A DNA stretch of 64,000 nucleotides, taken from positions 47,552,617 to 47,616,616 of the forward strand of contig CM055097.1 in assembly GCA_029204225.1 (NCBI GenBank), read 5' to 3'. Under the pieces are notes generated by a model, which did not search any database, was not told the origin of the DNA, and saw only the letters and a list, made by a program, of their open reading frames with translations. Positions 1 to 12,900 of the stretch are shown one piece after another. Numbering within the stretch: position 1 is the stretch's first letter; each line of letters opens with the position of its first letter. A program made the position numbers and the translations under genes. This stretch comes from Diphasiastrum complanatum. Lineage: Eukaryota > Streptophyta > Lycopodiopsida > Lycopodiales > Lycopodiaceae.

Positions 1-183
1 AGCCGAATCAAACCTACGTCCCCATCCATATGTACAAGCCTTTACTGGAGATCCACCTTTTCACAGATTCACGATATACCACACACTTCTGACCAAAAGC
101 GACCTGCTGTTGATGCCCGCACCAAAAATCCCCGATCCATCATGTCAATCCTTACCCTGTCCCTGCCTTTGCCATCAACCATC

Positions 184-392
184 GACTGCAACACGAGATT
201 TGACGTCCATTACCACCAAAGAATCAAAAAGAAAAAGAAGAAGGAAAAAATCAACTGCAACACGAGATTTGACGTCCATTACCACAAAAGAATCAAAAAG
301 AAAAAGAAGAAGGAAAAAATCAACTGCAACACGAGATTTGACGTCCATTACCACAAAAGAATCCAAAAGAAAACGAAGAGAAGAAAAAGGAG
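184..392. repeat. 69-bp tandem repeat, about 3 units
   Basis: The motif CTGCAACACGAGATTTGACG recurs at 186, 255 and 324, an exact 69-bp period. The third unit decays into AG/GA-rich sequence after about 360. Because 69 is divisible by three, open frames run through it on both strands and translate as a 23-residue basic repeat. I read those frames as a by-product of the repeat and not as genes. Confidence 0.9.
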
Positions 393-1893
393 GAGCAGCA
401 GGAGGCGTGGAGGAGGAGGAATAGGAGGAAAGGAGCAGCAAAGGAGGGGGCGCCTTGCATTGGGAAGGCGTGCCTGGCGAGGGTGAAGAAAACGAAAACT
501 GAGAAGAAAATGGGAAAATGGATGAGTTGTTTGGGTGGTGGGACCAGCGGCGCAGGGAGGGTTGAGTCGAGGGGGGTTGTCCCAGGGGGCGGTTTGTTCC
601 GTACTACGGTTCCACCCGTACCACCACGGCGCCAGCCCCAAGCAAGCAAAGCGTGTGAGGGCAGTCTCTGTCCGATCGCCCGTCAAATCCACCCTTCACA
701 ACTTGCACACACTTCAATATACTTTCACCCTAATTAGGTCTCCTAGGTTTGTGACGGCGAAGTCGCTTATTAGCACGGGGACAGCTTTGGCCCCATATTA
801 ATGTGTGATTGACACGTGTCCCAGGCAGGGAGCAAGAAATTGCAGGTCACGTGAGGTCCCGCGGGTGCGAGGGTGCCAAGACCTCCTATTTTTGCGGGCA
901 CGACTTTTTCACGGGCCCCTGACCTCGAGGGTCGGAGAGCACCGGCCTGCGCACACGCACTCACACGCACATGGGAGAAAATGGGCTTTTTGAGTATATG
1001 TGCAAGCAAAACAGTTGAGAGAATATTATGGGAAAAAGCTATGCAAGTCACGCAGCAAGCAAGAAATGAAGAGGTGAGTATCACTCGTCGATTGGGCACC
1101 TGGGGACACGCGTCTGGCGTTAAACTAGGGCGCGGCCAAATGACCCATGCCAGTAATATACAATGGCGTGACCGGCGGCTGTCGGTTCTAACCGTGATCA
1201 ACAAAAAAGAGACACATTGTCTTCAGTTTCTCTTAAACCTAACTGGAAGGTGGCAGGTATTCAGTAGAAAATAAATGATAGCTAGCCCTAGGACAGGATT
1301 AGGGTTTCGCAAATTCAAAGAGAAAACGAAGGAAGTTATAAACCCTAGATATTGGGGCAGCACTGACATAGGTCTGAAGGCGATTTGGGTCTCGGGAGTC
1401 GGGAACCGACTTTTGGATACGGGTGAGACGTCATCATTTCAATCTGAAAAGTACGGTTGTCCTTGCATTTCTGTTTGGCCCAGGGGGGCCAGCGGGTGGT
1501 CCTTGTAAGGACAACTCAGGAGGACGGTATATGGGGCAGGCGACAGACCATCTCACACGAACCATAATAAAACCCCATCACTTAGATTCCTGCCACGTGT
1601 CATAATTTGCCACGTCACTTCTTTTGATGGCCGATCTCAAGAGACGTGGCAAGATCTGAACGGCCATGACGAAATCGACGGTGAGGGAGTGTAGATTATC
1701 TCGTGTCATTAAGCCGTCAGGGAAGATGATAAATATTTATGCACGTGGCACAGCTTGCGCATATGACCGGTCGAGTCGGTCACTGACCATGTGGTGATTG
1801 CAGGTCTCCCGATGTGACCCGTCCCCCCAGGTCTCCCCGATCGAATCGACCGTAACAAAGGAAGGGCCTGGTCAAGAAGTCCTTGCTGGTCCC
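393..1893. promoter_or_regulatory. GC-richer non-coding stretch with ACGT (G-box-like) cores
   Basis: No convincing coding region is seen. ACGT cores of the G-box/ABRE type occur at 811-820 (gACACGTGTc), 847-854 (TCACGTGA), 1592-1601 (GCCACGTGTC), 1609-1618 (GCCACGTCAC), 1643-1650 (GACGTGGC) and 1741-1750 (GCACGTGGCA). Such sites are common in plant promoters bound by bZIP factors. No downstream gene is recognised, so this may be an orphaned promoter or the LTR of an unrecognised element. Confidence 0.3.
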
Positions 1894-1908
1894 CGGGGGG
1901 GGGGGCCC
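1891..1908. repeat. C4-G11-C3 homopolymer block
   Basis: A short G11 run (1895-1905) flanked by C runs. It could form a G-rich structure and is a likely site of sequencing length error. Confidence 0.8.
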
Positions 1909-1941
1909 TTTTCTGGACTATAATTTATGTCATATGTCACG

Positions 1942-2458
1942 CAAAAATGAGTCCCAACCCACCCCTGAGCCCTAACCTCAAAGCTCTAGTCAAATTTGCA
2001 ACTTATCGAAAATTTCGATACCAATTGGGTCCTAGTATCGATCACCATTTTTTTTTAGTTTCACATCACCGATTTCTTTATGTTGTCTGGCTATTGATTT
2101 AAGAATGGTTTGTGAGCTAACTAATTAGTAGCAACTGGAGTAGTCATGCAAGGGTGTACTAACCGATTATTAACCCAAGTATAAGTAGGTACTTTATACT
2201 TGGGTTAGGCAAAAAGAGTCCCTATCCACCCCCTGGGCCCTAACCTCAAAATCTCTAGTCAAATTTGGTCACTTATTGAAAATTTTGATACCAATTGGGT
2301 CCTAGTATCACCATCTTGTTTTCGTTTCACATCACCCATTTCCTTTAGTTTTTATATTGTCTGGCTATTAATTTAAGAATGGTTTGTGAGCTACGAATTA
2401 GTAGCAACTAGACTAGTCAAGGGTGTAACAACCTATTATTAACCCAAGTATAAGTAGC
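1942..2458. repeat. Tandem duplication, unit about 267 bp
   Basis: Two adjacent copies start at 1942 and about 2209. Both contain CCCTAACCTCAAA, CCAATTGGGTCCTAGTATC, TTAAGAATGGTTTGTGAGCT and TTATTAACCCAAGTATAAGT in the same order. They differ by scattered substitutions and small gaps, so the duplication is not very recent. No coding potential is seen. Confidence 0.88.
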
Positions 2459-5199
2459 TACACTCAAAGTGTTAAGAGTTAGTACACTTTATTGAAGGAT
2501 AGAATACAATTCTAGATACCAAGAAAAACTTGATACTAGATTTGCACCAGTGCAAAATCCATATTTCGCCCCTAGTGAGAGTATCAATATGATGCTTGAG
2601 TCAAAATCAGCCATATTCTACTTATTGAGCTCGCTAATATTAGGAGGGTTAGTCGTTGAACCTAATATCACAAAATCATATAGTAAATGGGTCGGTTCTT
2701 TGATACTTTGGTTGATACTCAAGTTGATATAGATTGAGCATCTATACCCGCCCCTATTCCTAAATAGCTCGCTACTTATCAAAAGATGGTTGCATTGCAT
2801 AATCACAAAATGATTTTTTTACTATCTTCTTGGTTTGAATGAAAGGTGCTACGTCATCAACTTACATCGTAACCTATTGCTAACATGATATCCTATATTG
2901 GAACATGCTCTTTACATATTTAAAGTCTAGTAAGGGCAAAGGTTCCTGCTCAATTATGTTAAGTCACCGGACGCCATTTCTTCACAAAATAGAATCAAAA
3001 TGCTATTTTACCCACTGGTTTATGCTTTTCCTTAATCTTATTTATTTATTTATTTATTATCTGTAAGGCCAATATTATGTCAAGCAGGTGACCTGTGTTG
3101 AATGAACTATTTTTATGGCCAATAATATTATGTCAAGTGGGTGACATGTGTTGAATTGAATGAACTATTTCAAGCTAGATCCTCTAAGATGGCGTGTGAT
3201 GCGTAGCTTCATCAACAATGATGAAGGCCTTGAGAGAAGGTGTGTTTGCACCTTCAAGGCTTCCATAACCCTTGGATGAGGGCCCAAGCTAAGATTACAA
3301 GCATAGTTGAGAATAGCTTGATTAGTTGAAGCAAGCAAAGGAAAATTGTTAAAAGGTCAAAGTTAATGAGTTAAAACATTTAGAGAAATGACCTACAAAG
3401 TTGATTGAGAATATTTGCATGGCACAATTCAGAGCTTCTCACACATCTAAGGAAAAACAATTCAAACACAAAGAATATATTTGGGCATGATACTATCCCT
3501 CACAACATGCATAGAGGAAGGCCTATTGTATGGAAACAGAGGAGATGAAGGACCAAAGCGATGCCATGCAAACTTTCTTTGGAAATCCTATTATTGAGAA
3601 AACTTTCAAAACAAATTCCCCGCTAATGATGGACATGGTCTAAATGCAAAAGATACATGAACTGCCAATTGTGCGGTTGTAATGTTTTGACTTGTTTCTC
3701 GACAAAAGTGAATGATGCAGATGGAGATGAAGATGGAGCTACACATGAGACAAAGGAAGAACTCTTAAATTTTCCAAGAAAAGCAATGTCATGCAATTTT
3801 TCTCATTCAGGGCAATAAAAGTGCTATTTATTTTCCTAGTGGCCTTATGATGGAGGTTTATTATTAGCATTACATTCAATTGAAAGGCCTCGATCTGGAT
3901 TAAGTGGAGGTGGTAAGGTTTGATTGAAGAATCATTGCACTCTTTAAGTTTTGAATGGTGCTTTGATGTTGCATTACTTTTTTTGAATCTGACTTTTGGA
4001 AGGCATAGAGAAATTTGTGCTAAAAAATACTAGACTTCAAGAATCATAGATAAATTCAGACCTCTATGTAGGAACCCTTATATGCTCACCAACACACATG
4101 TAGAAACATTTCGGTATCCAATTAGGCTCATGAATTGTTTCAATTTTGAAGTGTGAACATGTTGAAATTCTTTTTTTTTTTTAACTTTTTACTCGAATGA
4201 AACCTATGTCTGGACTTTGCAATTCAAGAGCATAATTGTTTCTCTTGTTAGAAAAGGAGAATAATGCAAAAATAGCATATATAAAGATGTTATGCTAGCT
4301 TTCCAATAAAATTACAAGCAACTGATTGAAAATAGGTCTTTTGCATACATGTTTTGGATATTCAACCAACTGGCAATTAGCCAATTGAAACAGTTCGGTT
4401 GCGTACTTGTTTGAGCTCGAGTAATAATTTTTTAATTTGTGGGGTCAAGTTCAAGTTCCCTTCACTTTCTAATTTTTTGGAGCACATTCATTGATGAATT
4501 TTCTCATTCTCATCTAGATATCAATTAAGTCAGGTCCAATTCGAATTAATCACTTTATTCATTTGCCTATTCATCCATGGTGCTTCTAGAGTAGTTGTAT
4601 CCAGTTGGTACATGATTTCATTTTTCTCAACTATATGGTCAAATCAGATGGTTCCCCAACCAAGATTGGTTTTGTTTTTTCCACCTCCTTTTGATGACTT
4701 TTTTTTTTTTTAAACTTTCTTGGCATTTGGGTGCCTATAAACTTTCACTAGCTGGTATTTTATTTCTCCCATTTTCTCTCTCAACCTTATCTAGTTGAGG
4801 GATTTATTTTCTTAAAGATTATTTTCGGCTATTCCAAAAGAGGTGTAGCTTATATTTAGGTGGCCCATTTTGATACTAAGAAAAAAATTTGTGGTACTTT
4901 ATTCCTTGAATAAAGTGGACTAATTTTTTTGTTTTCTCTCGAAGAAAATTAACCATAGATTGAAGACTTTTTTAAAAAGTACACAAAAGCTTAAAGAAGC
5001 GAGAGTTTTTCGACCTCCTTGAAAATGAGTAGTGGGGAGATGACAAAATCGCCATTCTCAAATTCTCGACTATTCCTTTCAAGCCAAATGTTTTAAAGAG
5101 TAATTATTCTAATGCATTGCCAAAAGGTATTAACTTTCATGTCGTCAAAAATGATGTCATTCATGAGCAAGTTTGTATGGCTGAATCTTCTGAATCTAG
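2459..5199. other. AT-rich non-coding stretch
   Basis: No gene or domain is recognised. The only internal structure noted is an imperfect duplication of about 50 bp (3067-3112 and 3117-3169) sharing TTATGTCAAG and GTGTTGAAT. Probably decayed repeat DNA. Confidence 0.4.
3067..3169. repeat. Imperfect 50-bp direct duplication
   Basis: Two neighbouring copies of a segment that begins GGCCAATA, contains ATTATGTCAAG and ends ATGAACTATTT. The second copy carries small insertions. Confidence 0.7.
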
Positions 5200-6303
5200 T
5201 ATGGAAGAAGTTCTTAAGTTATCTTAAGTCCCAAGTTAGAAACTTTTTAAAGTTTTAAATTCTAAGTTATAAGTTTTAAAGGCCTTAGAATGGCTACTTT
5301 TAAACTAATCCCATAAGTTAGTGGATACTTATGGAAGGCCCTTCTTGCTATAAGAAGAGAGGCATTTTCCTTGTAAATAACACTTTTGAGATTATGCTAT
5401 ATTGTCATTCTCTAATTTAAGATTGTCTTTCTATTTCACCTGTGTTGCCTTTGGGAAGGTGCATAGCTTGAGGGAAGGTGCTCGGCCTCCTCTTATCTCC
5501 TTTTCATCAGTTTTACTTGTGGCATGCTTTTATTTGCTTATTGCTTAGTATTAGCCGCAAGTCATATTTTCTAATCCCTTTTGGGTGTTAAGTAGGATTT
5601 AGATTAGACATTGCTAGTTGGGTACCGCCTTAGCAAAGTTTACTTCTTAGTAGGTATTGGCTAGTTGGAAAGCCTTAGCCAAACCTTTGTTGTTTTTCCG
5701 AGCACTAGATGGGAAGCCTTGGTGCTATCAATTCCCTTTTGTTCTTATCTTGCTAGAAAGCTTGTAGATCATAGAAAGTGGACAAACCCTTCTACAGTAT
5801 ACTATATCCGTAAGTAGATCTAGCCACCGTACAAACTAGAAATACTTTCAACAGCGCCCATCTCCTCAATTTTCTATATAAGTAGCAATTTCGAACCATT
5901 GTACATATTTCATCTTCATTTCTAATACAATCAGGTTGGCCTCTTATGAAGTGGATGTCAAATGTCCTTACTCTCTATCTCTTTTCCTCCATCTCTCATG
6001 CTTTCTTTATGGTTGCTAATTGTTGGATGTGATTGTTATTGGATTTGCTTATTCTTATGCTTTTTGTGAGAGAGAAAGGAAGGGAGAGAAGGGTAAACTT
6101 TCATCATTATGGTTTAGTGTTAATGTATGTAGGGTTAATGCTTAGTGTTAATGGATCTTAGTGTTAATTGTAGATCGTTTATGGATTTTGATCTATGTTA
6201 TCGCTCTCATGGGATCGAACCTCCACGTGACGTCTAACCTCGTCTCCTTGATGCTTGTGTGCTTGGATCTTGGGTTGAGGCTAGGGTAAAAAATAGCGCC
6301 TCA
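5200..6303 (+). mobile_element. Probable 5' LTR of a gypsy-like element (left end uncertain)
   Basis: The right end is inferred from the primer-binding site just downstream: CA at about 6302, a short spacer, then the site at 6311. Inside are a TATA-like motif (TCTATATAAG, near 5873) followed by TTCATTTCTAATACAATC, a layout typical of plant LTR promoters. The left end was not located, so 5200 is approximate. Confidence 0.4.
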
Positions 6304-6310
6304 AAAATTA

Positions 6311-6328
6311 TGGTGCCGTTGTCGGGGA
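6311..6328 (+). other. Primer-binding site, tRNA-Asp type
   Basis: TGGTGCCGTTGTCGGGGA differs by two C-to-T changes from the TGGCGCCGTTGCCGGGGA site used by many plant Ty3/gypsy elements (Athila/Tat-like), which is complementary to the 3' end of tRNA-Asp. The changes are what decay of methylated cytosines would produce. It places the start of a gypsy-type internal region here. Confidence 0.75.
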
Positions 6329-7921
6329 GCTACGCCAATTTATCAGATTGCAACATGTTTGGATGTTTGTTAGCTTGCAGTAGGCATCTTATTTTGTCAT
6401 AAGTAGGGTTAAAATTGTTAGGATTAGATTGAGAGTGATTTTGCTTCATTTCAGTGGATCTTCTTGTTTGAAATCTAATCTGATTGTTGAGCAGGGGAAG
6501 CTATTCAGATCACCAATCTTAAGATCCATTTGGATCTGAGAAATCAGTAAAAACAACAAAAATTAGTCATTTCTGTCATATTTGAGCAAAAAGGAGACAA
6601 AATCGTCATCAGATCTGATAACGTTTTATTCTCTTACATGAAACTTTGCCGAGTTGCATGAAGCTTTGGTTTCATTCACAGAACCTTCAAATTGAAGAGC
6701 AAAGCTTATTTCCCTGAAGATTTGCAAAAACATCAGAAAAACCATTAGAAAACACCAAAAAAATTATTAAAACCTTAAAAAATACAGAAAAAGAACCTTC
6801 GTCCAATTCATTGTACATAGGTGTGATTCAGATCTATCTACTACTAGGTCGACAAAGAATAATACTAAAAAATAGAAGGCCAAAGTGACTGTTTATCTAG
6901 TTGTTGGTAATCTTTTGTGAAAAAATTATACCTTTCTGTAAAAATATCAATACTCTGAGAAGAACCTTTGCTAGAGTCAATCTTACTTATAATTTTTTAT
7001 AATCAATGAGTTAGGTGAACGTTTTTGCCAAGGCCATTTGTCATATTGACCTATTTTTGTCAAAAAGAGATATTTTTGCAAAAATAACAATACTACTCTT
7101 ACAACCTTGACCGAAACCTTCGCTGACTCTTTTCAAAATTCTATTTATAATAAATCATCATCTGAGAGTTCGACGAAGATTAAAATTATCAGAATCTTGC
7201 AAAAAGTCTATTTTAATCCTTGCCTAGTTGAAAAAATTGATTGTTTGCCTACAAAAACCTTCACTTGTTCTACCCTATCTTTATCTGAGTTAGATTTACT
7301 ATCTGTGAGTTTGCAAAGGTTATTTTATTCAAATTTGTCAAAAAATAGTCAAATCAGAGATTTTTTACCCAAAATAGTACTGAAGAACCTTCACCGAGTT
7401 TATCTTCGCCCAGGAAATCTTCACATGTTTAATTTTTAAGTTCTGATCTACCAGATCTAGCATTTGTCACATTTTTGAGTCATTCTATATTATTATGATA
7501 ATTATAACGTAGGTCAACAATGTCTGTCTACACTCTGGAGGATTGTAGATATGATCTAGCAGACAGTAGCTGGCAGACAGAATCGAATTCCATCCGGGTT
7601 GTTTTTCACATCAACAATGGTACAAGAGTTGTAGAGGTTCGTTGAAGAGAGCGAATATGAAGTTTTTTTCTGTTCCCTACTTGAACCCTACACACATCTT
7701 AGTTATTCAACAACTTCAACGATCATGCAATTCTTTCTATCATCTATCCTAAATATGAAAAATCTCTATTTAGAAGTGTCGATCACTTGATCAAAGATCT
7801 TTTGCCAAGAAATCAAAAATCTGATTATTGTCAAGTGATATAAGTTTTACAGATCAGATATGAGATAAGATTGATTGAAAAATCTAGATCCAATCTCATG
7901 GTCTAATTGAATTGATTCACA
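6329..7921 (+). other. Gypsy-like 5' leader between primer site and gag
   Basis: No domain is recognised. The stretch is AT-rich. An open frame at 7107-7439 (110 codons, Ser/Leu/Lys-rich) matches nothing I know. Its position between the primer site (6311) and the gag start (7922) makes it the untranslated leader of the old gypsy-like element. Confidence 0.45.
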
Positions 7922-9458
7922 ATGGACGTTCCACCAGTGATTATTGGAAGGTCACCTCGGTTAGAGATTCCAAAGTATAATGGATTATCTGATCTTGTCA
8001 GATTTCTCTATAGAACAACTAATCAGACATATCTTGATTCTACTAACAAAGTGCGCAGTTTACATGACAAAGGATGAGAAATAAATGAACGCGAACTCGA
8101 AACATTTCTATTTGTAACCAATTCGAAAGATTCGCAAAGGATTCGCAAAATTGATTTTTCAGTCAACTCGAAAAATTCGCGAAAAATTCACAAAATAGTT
8201 TCTTGTAGAAGCTCGTGGCTTTCTTGTTGAAGCTCGAAAGATTCGCAAACAGAATCTTGTTGTGAAATATTATGTTTCTTTTTCAAAGCTCATCTGTCGT
8301 AAACAATTCGCGAAATCTTCTGGATTCTTCTCCAAGCTCACCTATTATGAAACTGTCGTGAACAGTTCGCGAAATATTCTAAATTTCCTCTTCAAACTCA
8401 AAGTTGTCATCTGTTGTGAACAATTCGCGAAAGACGAAAATGTCACGATGAGACAAGTGTCGCGAACAATTTGTGAAACACGAAGCTAAGACGAAAAAAT
8501 GGACTGTCGCGAATAATTCGCGAACAGAATTTATTTGACCCTAGAAACAGAGCGTCTATTTGAATATCAACCGTTGTAAACAATTAAGATATCTACTGTT
8601 ACAGAAATAAAAGACCAAAAGACCTATAAATAAAAGGCCAAAAGACCTATCTTGTAGCAATATAGATACGTGTGCACTACTCGTTGTAACTAACTCAATC
8701 AGAGACACAACAGCGAGATAAGACAACAAGAGATGTATATTGATGATTCAGATTCAGAGTTATAAAAATTCGTTTTTGATCAATAGTTTCTTATTGTCTA
8801 AAGTTGTCTCTTATTTCTGCACACATATTCAATCAGAGCAAAAACTATTCTATTAGTACATAGATCAGGTACAGACCCAATTGAAGACACTAATATTAGT
8901 TTGATCAAACTTTCATCGTGTTCCCTGTGAAAGAATTATTACCATTTTTCCTACATTCTCAAAATCTATTTTGAATCATGTGAGGTATATGACGAAGTTT
9001 TTCCACAAGATAAACTTAAGCTATTTCTGATGGCCTTAACTGGAGCTGCACAAGATTCATTCTATAATCAAGATGAAACAAAACATGCAGATTGGGAAGT
9101 TGTAAAACAAGCTCTCATCACAAGATTTAAACCTTGAAAATTTATGGAAGATTTTTTTCTCCTTTTAAGTAAAATTAAATTGGGAAAGAGGGAGTACGAG
9201 ACTATATTAAATAAGTTAAACACCTCAGATCTGAATGTGATCCCGATCTAATTGCTGATGAAGCTATGATTATGTGGTTTTTAGCAGGTCTACCAAGAGG
9301 ACTACACGCGAGTTGAAACGCCATACAAGATATATGTTTTTACAGAATGGTATGGATGATGCGATACGAGAGGAGGATGAAGATTCTAACGATGAACCGA
9401 ATATTGGAATGTTGTCATATACATTGGGGCAAACCACTACTACATCCACCACTATTGT
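7922..9458 (+). pseudogene. Gypsy-like gag, interrupted and decayed
   Basis: ATG at 7922 opens a frame that stops matching at 8008, where a solo LTR begins, and resumes in the same frame at 8961. Residues such as RLEIPKYNG before the insertion and EVYDEVFPQDKLKLFLMALTG with ADWEVVKQALITRF after it are the Retrotrans_gag pattern (capsid helices) of Ty3/gypsy elements. A stop near 9137 and frameshifts follow. The later part (IMWFLAGLPRG, about 9267-9300) resembles another gag fragment at 34.5 kb. The gag is cut at 9458 by the minus-strand LARD element. It would have encoded the structural protein of the virus-like particle; it is non-functional here. Confidence 0.75.
8009..8955 (+). mobile_element. 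Solo LTR of a copia element, with 5-bp target duplication
   Basis: Starts TATAGAACAACTAATCAGAC (TG decayed to TA) and ends TTTTTCCTACA. It is the same family as the LTR at 51260-52114. It is flanked by TTCTC at 8004-8008 and again at 8956-8960, a perfect 5-bp target duplication. No internal region is present, so it is the product of recombination between two LTRs. It sits inside the gypsy gag. It is rich in TTCGCGAA-type palindromes (8160-8530). Confidence 0.9.
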
Positions 9459-9936
9459 TGTAGAAACCCTCAAGGATTACCCCTAAGATGAGAATAGGAG
9501 AACACAATAGGAGAGAATATGGAGCCAAACCGCCCAACCAATCCTAGATCAAAACTGGATCTAGCCCCCAAGCCATGCCATGTGAAGCAAGAGGAGAAGA
9601 GAGAAACTGGTAACCTAATCCCAATATGTCGACGGGAGAATTTTCACCTCATTATATAGAGAGTAGAGTCTTGTGCATGAAACCATGCAACCCTCATGCA
9701 AGTCAACTATAAATAGATCACAACTCTTCATGCAGTCCTCCAGCCTATATCTGTCACACAGACATGCAATACTCCATATGTCTCAATTAGAGAGTCTGGG
9801 TCCTCTCAAGGTAATTAGTCACAAACTAGCCTTGACATGGAATTAAATCATGGCGTGACCAATAATCTCGAGTACTGGAGGGCTGGTCTACCATATTAGG
9901 ACTATTTCAGGTCCTTAACTGAATATGGCCATAACA
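9459..9936 (-). repeat. Family A LTR (3' LTR of the minus-strand LARD)
   Basis: 478 bp. On the minus strand it runs from TGTTATGGCC to CTCTACA-like ends (plus strand TGTAGAAACC at 9459, GGCCATAACA ending at 9936). It has the same length as the inverted copy at 19514-19991. The adjoining tract at 9937-9955 reads AAGGAGGAAAGAA on the minus strand, a proper polypurine tract. Confidence 0.88.
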
Positions 9937-12900
9937 TTCTTTCCTCCTTAAACTGCTTCTATCCTTAGAAGCTCCTCAAGACGGAAATGAAGTACAGGAA
10001 TAGTTCCTTTAACTTACAGTATTAACCGAGGAAAACATTATTCTTAGTCTGACTTCCATATCAAACAAGTACTCAGAGATAAACATATTTCCAATAGTTA
10101 ATCTCTGTTCTGGAGTACGACTCAAGTTTGAAAAAAGTACACTAAGCAATAAATTTCTCAACTAGGTTACACTCAACACAAGTTAGTAACATCACCTTCA
10201 TGTAAAACACTTACATGAACCACTGAGTGAAATATTCCTTAACTTAGGAGATTAAGTTAAAGAAAAGAAATAATAATTATAGTCTGAAATTATCCACAAA
10301 TTCTGGCAGACAATTTATAAAAAAACTTACAAGTACAACTATTCTTAGAATCCAATTCTAAGATATGATAATTCATTCAACTAGGATCTCTAGGAAAATC
10401 ATTAAGATATAGAATGATTAAAACTCAACTCTGAATATCCCAGATACTCTTTTGAGTTAAATGCTCTTGTTTCTAGCACCAAATACAAGAAAATAACATT
10501 CATTCATCTTAATAGATTTATCTGTCTCCTATGATAACTGGAGATCCAATCAAACGAAAAACTGTACTCAAGCATCTACAGACCATATACTGTAGTAGAA
10601 TAACATCCACCAGAATAGTTAAATTCTCCACAAATAAAATACTTATCTTGTGAGAATGTCTGTGAGATCCATAGGTTCTCAATAATACTGGAGTAAAGAA
10701 ATTCAAAACACTGATCTGAATTCTTACTCAATTAATAGACCAAGACTTAATCTAATTTCTTATAATCCTCTGACAATAATTAAGTATCTATTTATGATTT
10801 GTCAACCATAAATATTTAGATTCGTATCATTCGTCAATCATAATTTTCTGGAATCCAAAACCCATATTTAATCATTTATAGGATACTGGAGTATATGTCC
10901 AACATAACTCAAGGAAAGTAAGAATCATTCCAAAATCTTTCCACTAAGAAAATACTGAATTTAGGAATAGCCTTCAAACTGGATTCTTTAACTGAAGTGC
11001 AAGATTCCATACCAAAATGACAATCTTCTTCAACTACAAAAACTTTAGATTACAGTCTAGAATCAAATCTAGATACCCAAAGTCCTGCTGAATGTCGATT
11101 CAATTATTATTCTCGGATTCATTATGATTCGTTATCCAATTGAGCTCTCTGGGATACAATCAACTAATGAGCTGAGTCCCTTCCTTACCAAGGAATACTC
11201 TATCCCGATAATATTGTATATCCAATGCACACAATTTTAACTGATGAATCGAAATGATTCACTAATCATGCGTCTTACAAGCAATATAATTCAAAACCAT
11301 CAGTTTCTGGTGAATCCACATCACACTGATCGTTTTACCGATTAATTTCATCCTGGAGTAATCAACTACTCAAGTTAATGGCCAATGATTCAGAAATCTC
11401 AAATGTCTAGGTGTAGATCTTACTTATACTAGTATGACACCACATTTAGATCTTCATCCAAACCATTTATAAGTTAATCCATAAATCTTCCATACAAAGA
11501 TTTGTTAACTCTGCAAGTATCTGTCAAAACAATACTTGATCATATGTTCATGTTCACCGACTAGGTTAAGTGCACCAAATAACTCTAGTAACCAGGAATA
11601 CACAATAGATTCATACAAGATTAATCGTGCACATATGTGAATAATCTCATTATGACCCAGTACATAAACACATTTTTTATCTGGCAGATTCCTCCAAAAC
11701 CCACATATGTTACTCACATATCTCACTGAGATCTTGTAACTTAGCTACAAAAGATTTTCTATTTCTCATGAGTAAATAACATATCCAAAAAATCCCTGAG
11801 ACAAATAACATTCACTCTCAACAGTTTTCCAATCCCACTTACCTCTAATTACATAATTCCTCCACTAAATCAACCCCTCTCTGATCCTAGTACTAAAACT
11901 AAGATTAGATTGATCAAATACAGAACTCTCAGACTTATATCCTAATCAAACTTACTTCTATTCCAATCAAAATGGAATTAGTAACCTTTGACCTTTCATT
12001 GTACTACTTATAGATAATGAATCAAATATCAAACCTGTTCTAGTTCCAGATTGTCCACACAATCCTTATAGAATTCCTCTTATTTGAAGAGTTCCAATTA
12101 GGTATCTTACTCTGAATCTATCCGAAATTACTTTCAGATCAAACTTCATTTCTATACCACAGCTGGTTCTCTTTCAAAAACTATGCAACCTACATATTCC
12201 CAAATAGAATTTAATCCCACCACTTCACCCCGCCTTTTAATGAAATTAGAAATTGCAATAAAAGTTAACTGGAAAGATGATATATGAAAATATTTGAACA
12301 CATGAAAAAGTCAGTAATAAGTGCATCCACTAAAAGATTCACTCTATTACAAACAGGACTTTTCCTTCAAATATTTTCAACCCGAGTGATAGAAACCACC
12401 ATTCTGTTGAAATCCATTTATGCAAAAAGAGATATTCTAGATTTAAGAAATTGAAACACTTAAACCTTAGAATTTTCTGAATTCCAAGTCCATTCCCACA
12501 AGTAGTAATTTATATGACATAACAGTCTTTTAGAAAAATAACTTCATGCTGGAAAGAATCATATAAACTAGTCTGATGTCTTATATTTGAGAAATTACTA
12601 AGAAGTAAAGGATTGATTAAGAAAGCGAGAAATAGATTTGAGGGCCTCTGATTTTGTAAATAATGAGATACTACATTGGGATCTAGATTAAACCTCAAAA
12701 TTTTCCAAAATACCCCACATTTGATTGAATATTTTTCTTTTTTCCCATATCGTGACTAGGTACTAAAACACACCATTGATCATCAGATCTTTACAGTCCT
12801 AGAATTCCCTTTCCAAAATTACTGATGTCCCATACCATCAGCTTTTCCTTCCAGAAAATCCTTAACCACCTTATCTGATATTCTAGAGATCCACTGATCT

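Noticed and set aside
184-392. CRISPR-like array
   Set aside because: The units are contiguous 69-bp copies without unique spacers, in a eukaryotic context.
110-486. Open frames through the 69-bp repeat on both strands
   Set aside because: The period is a multiple of three, so frames stay open on both strands by chance; the product would be a low-complexity basic repeat.
770-1204. 144-codon minus-strand open frame
   Set aside because: No recognisable domain, and composition follows the local GC-rich DNA. Overlapping frames on the plus strand are just as long.
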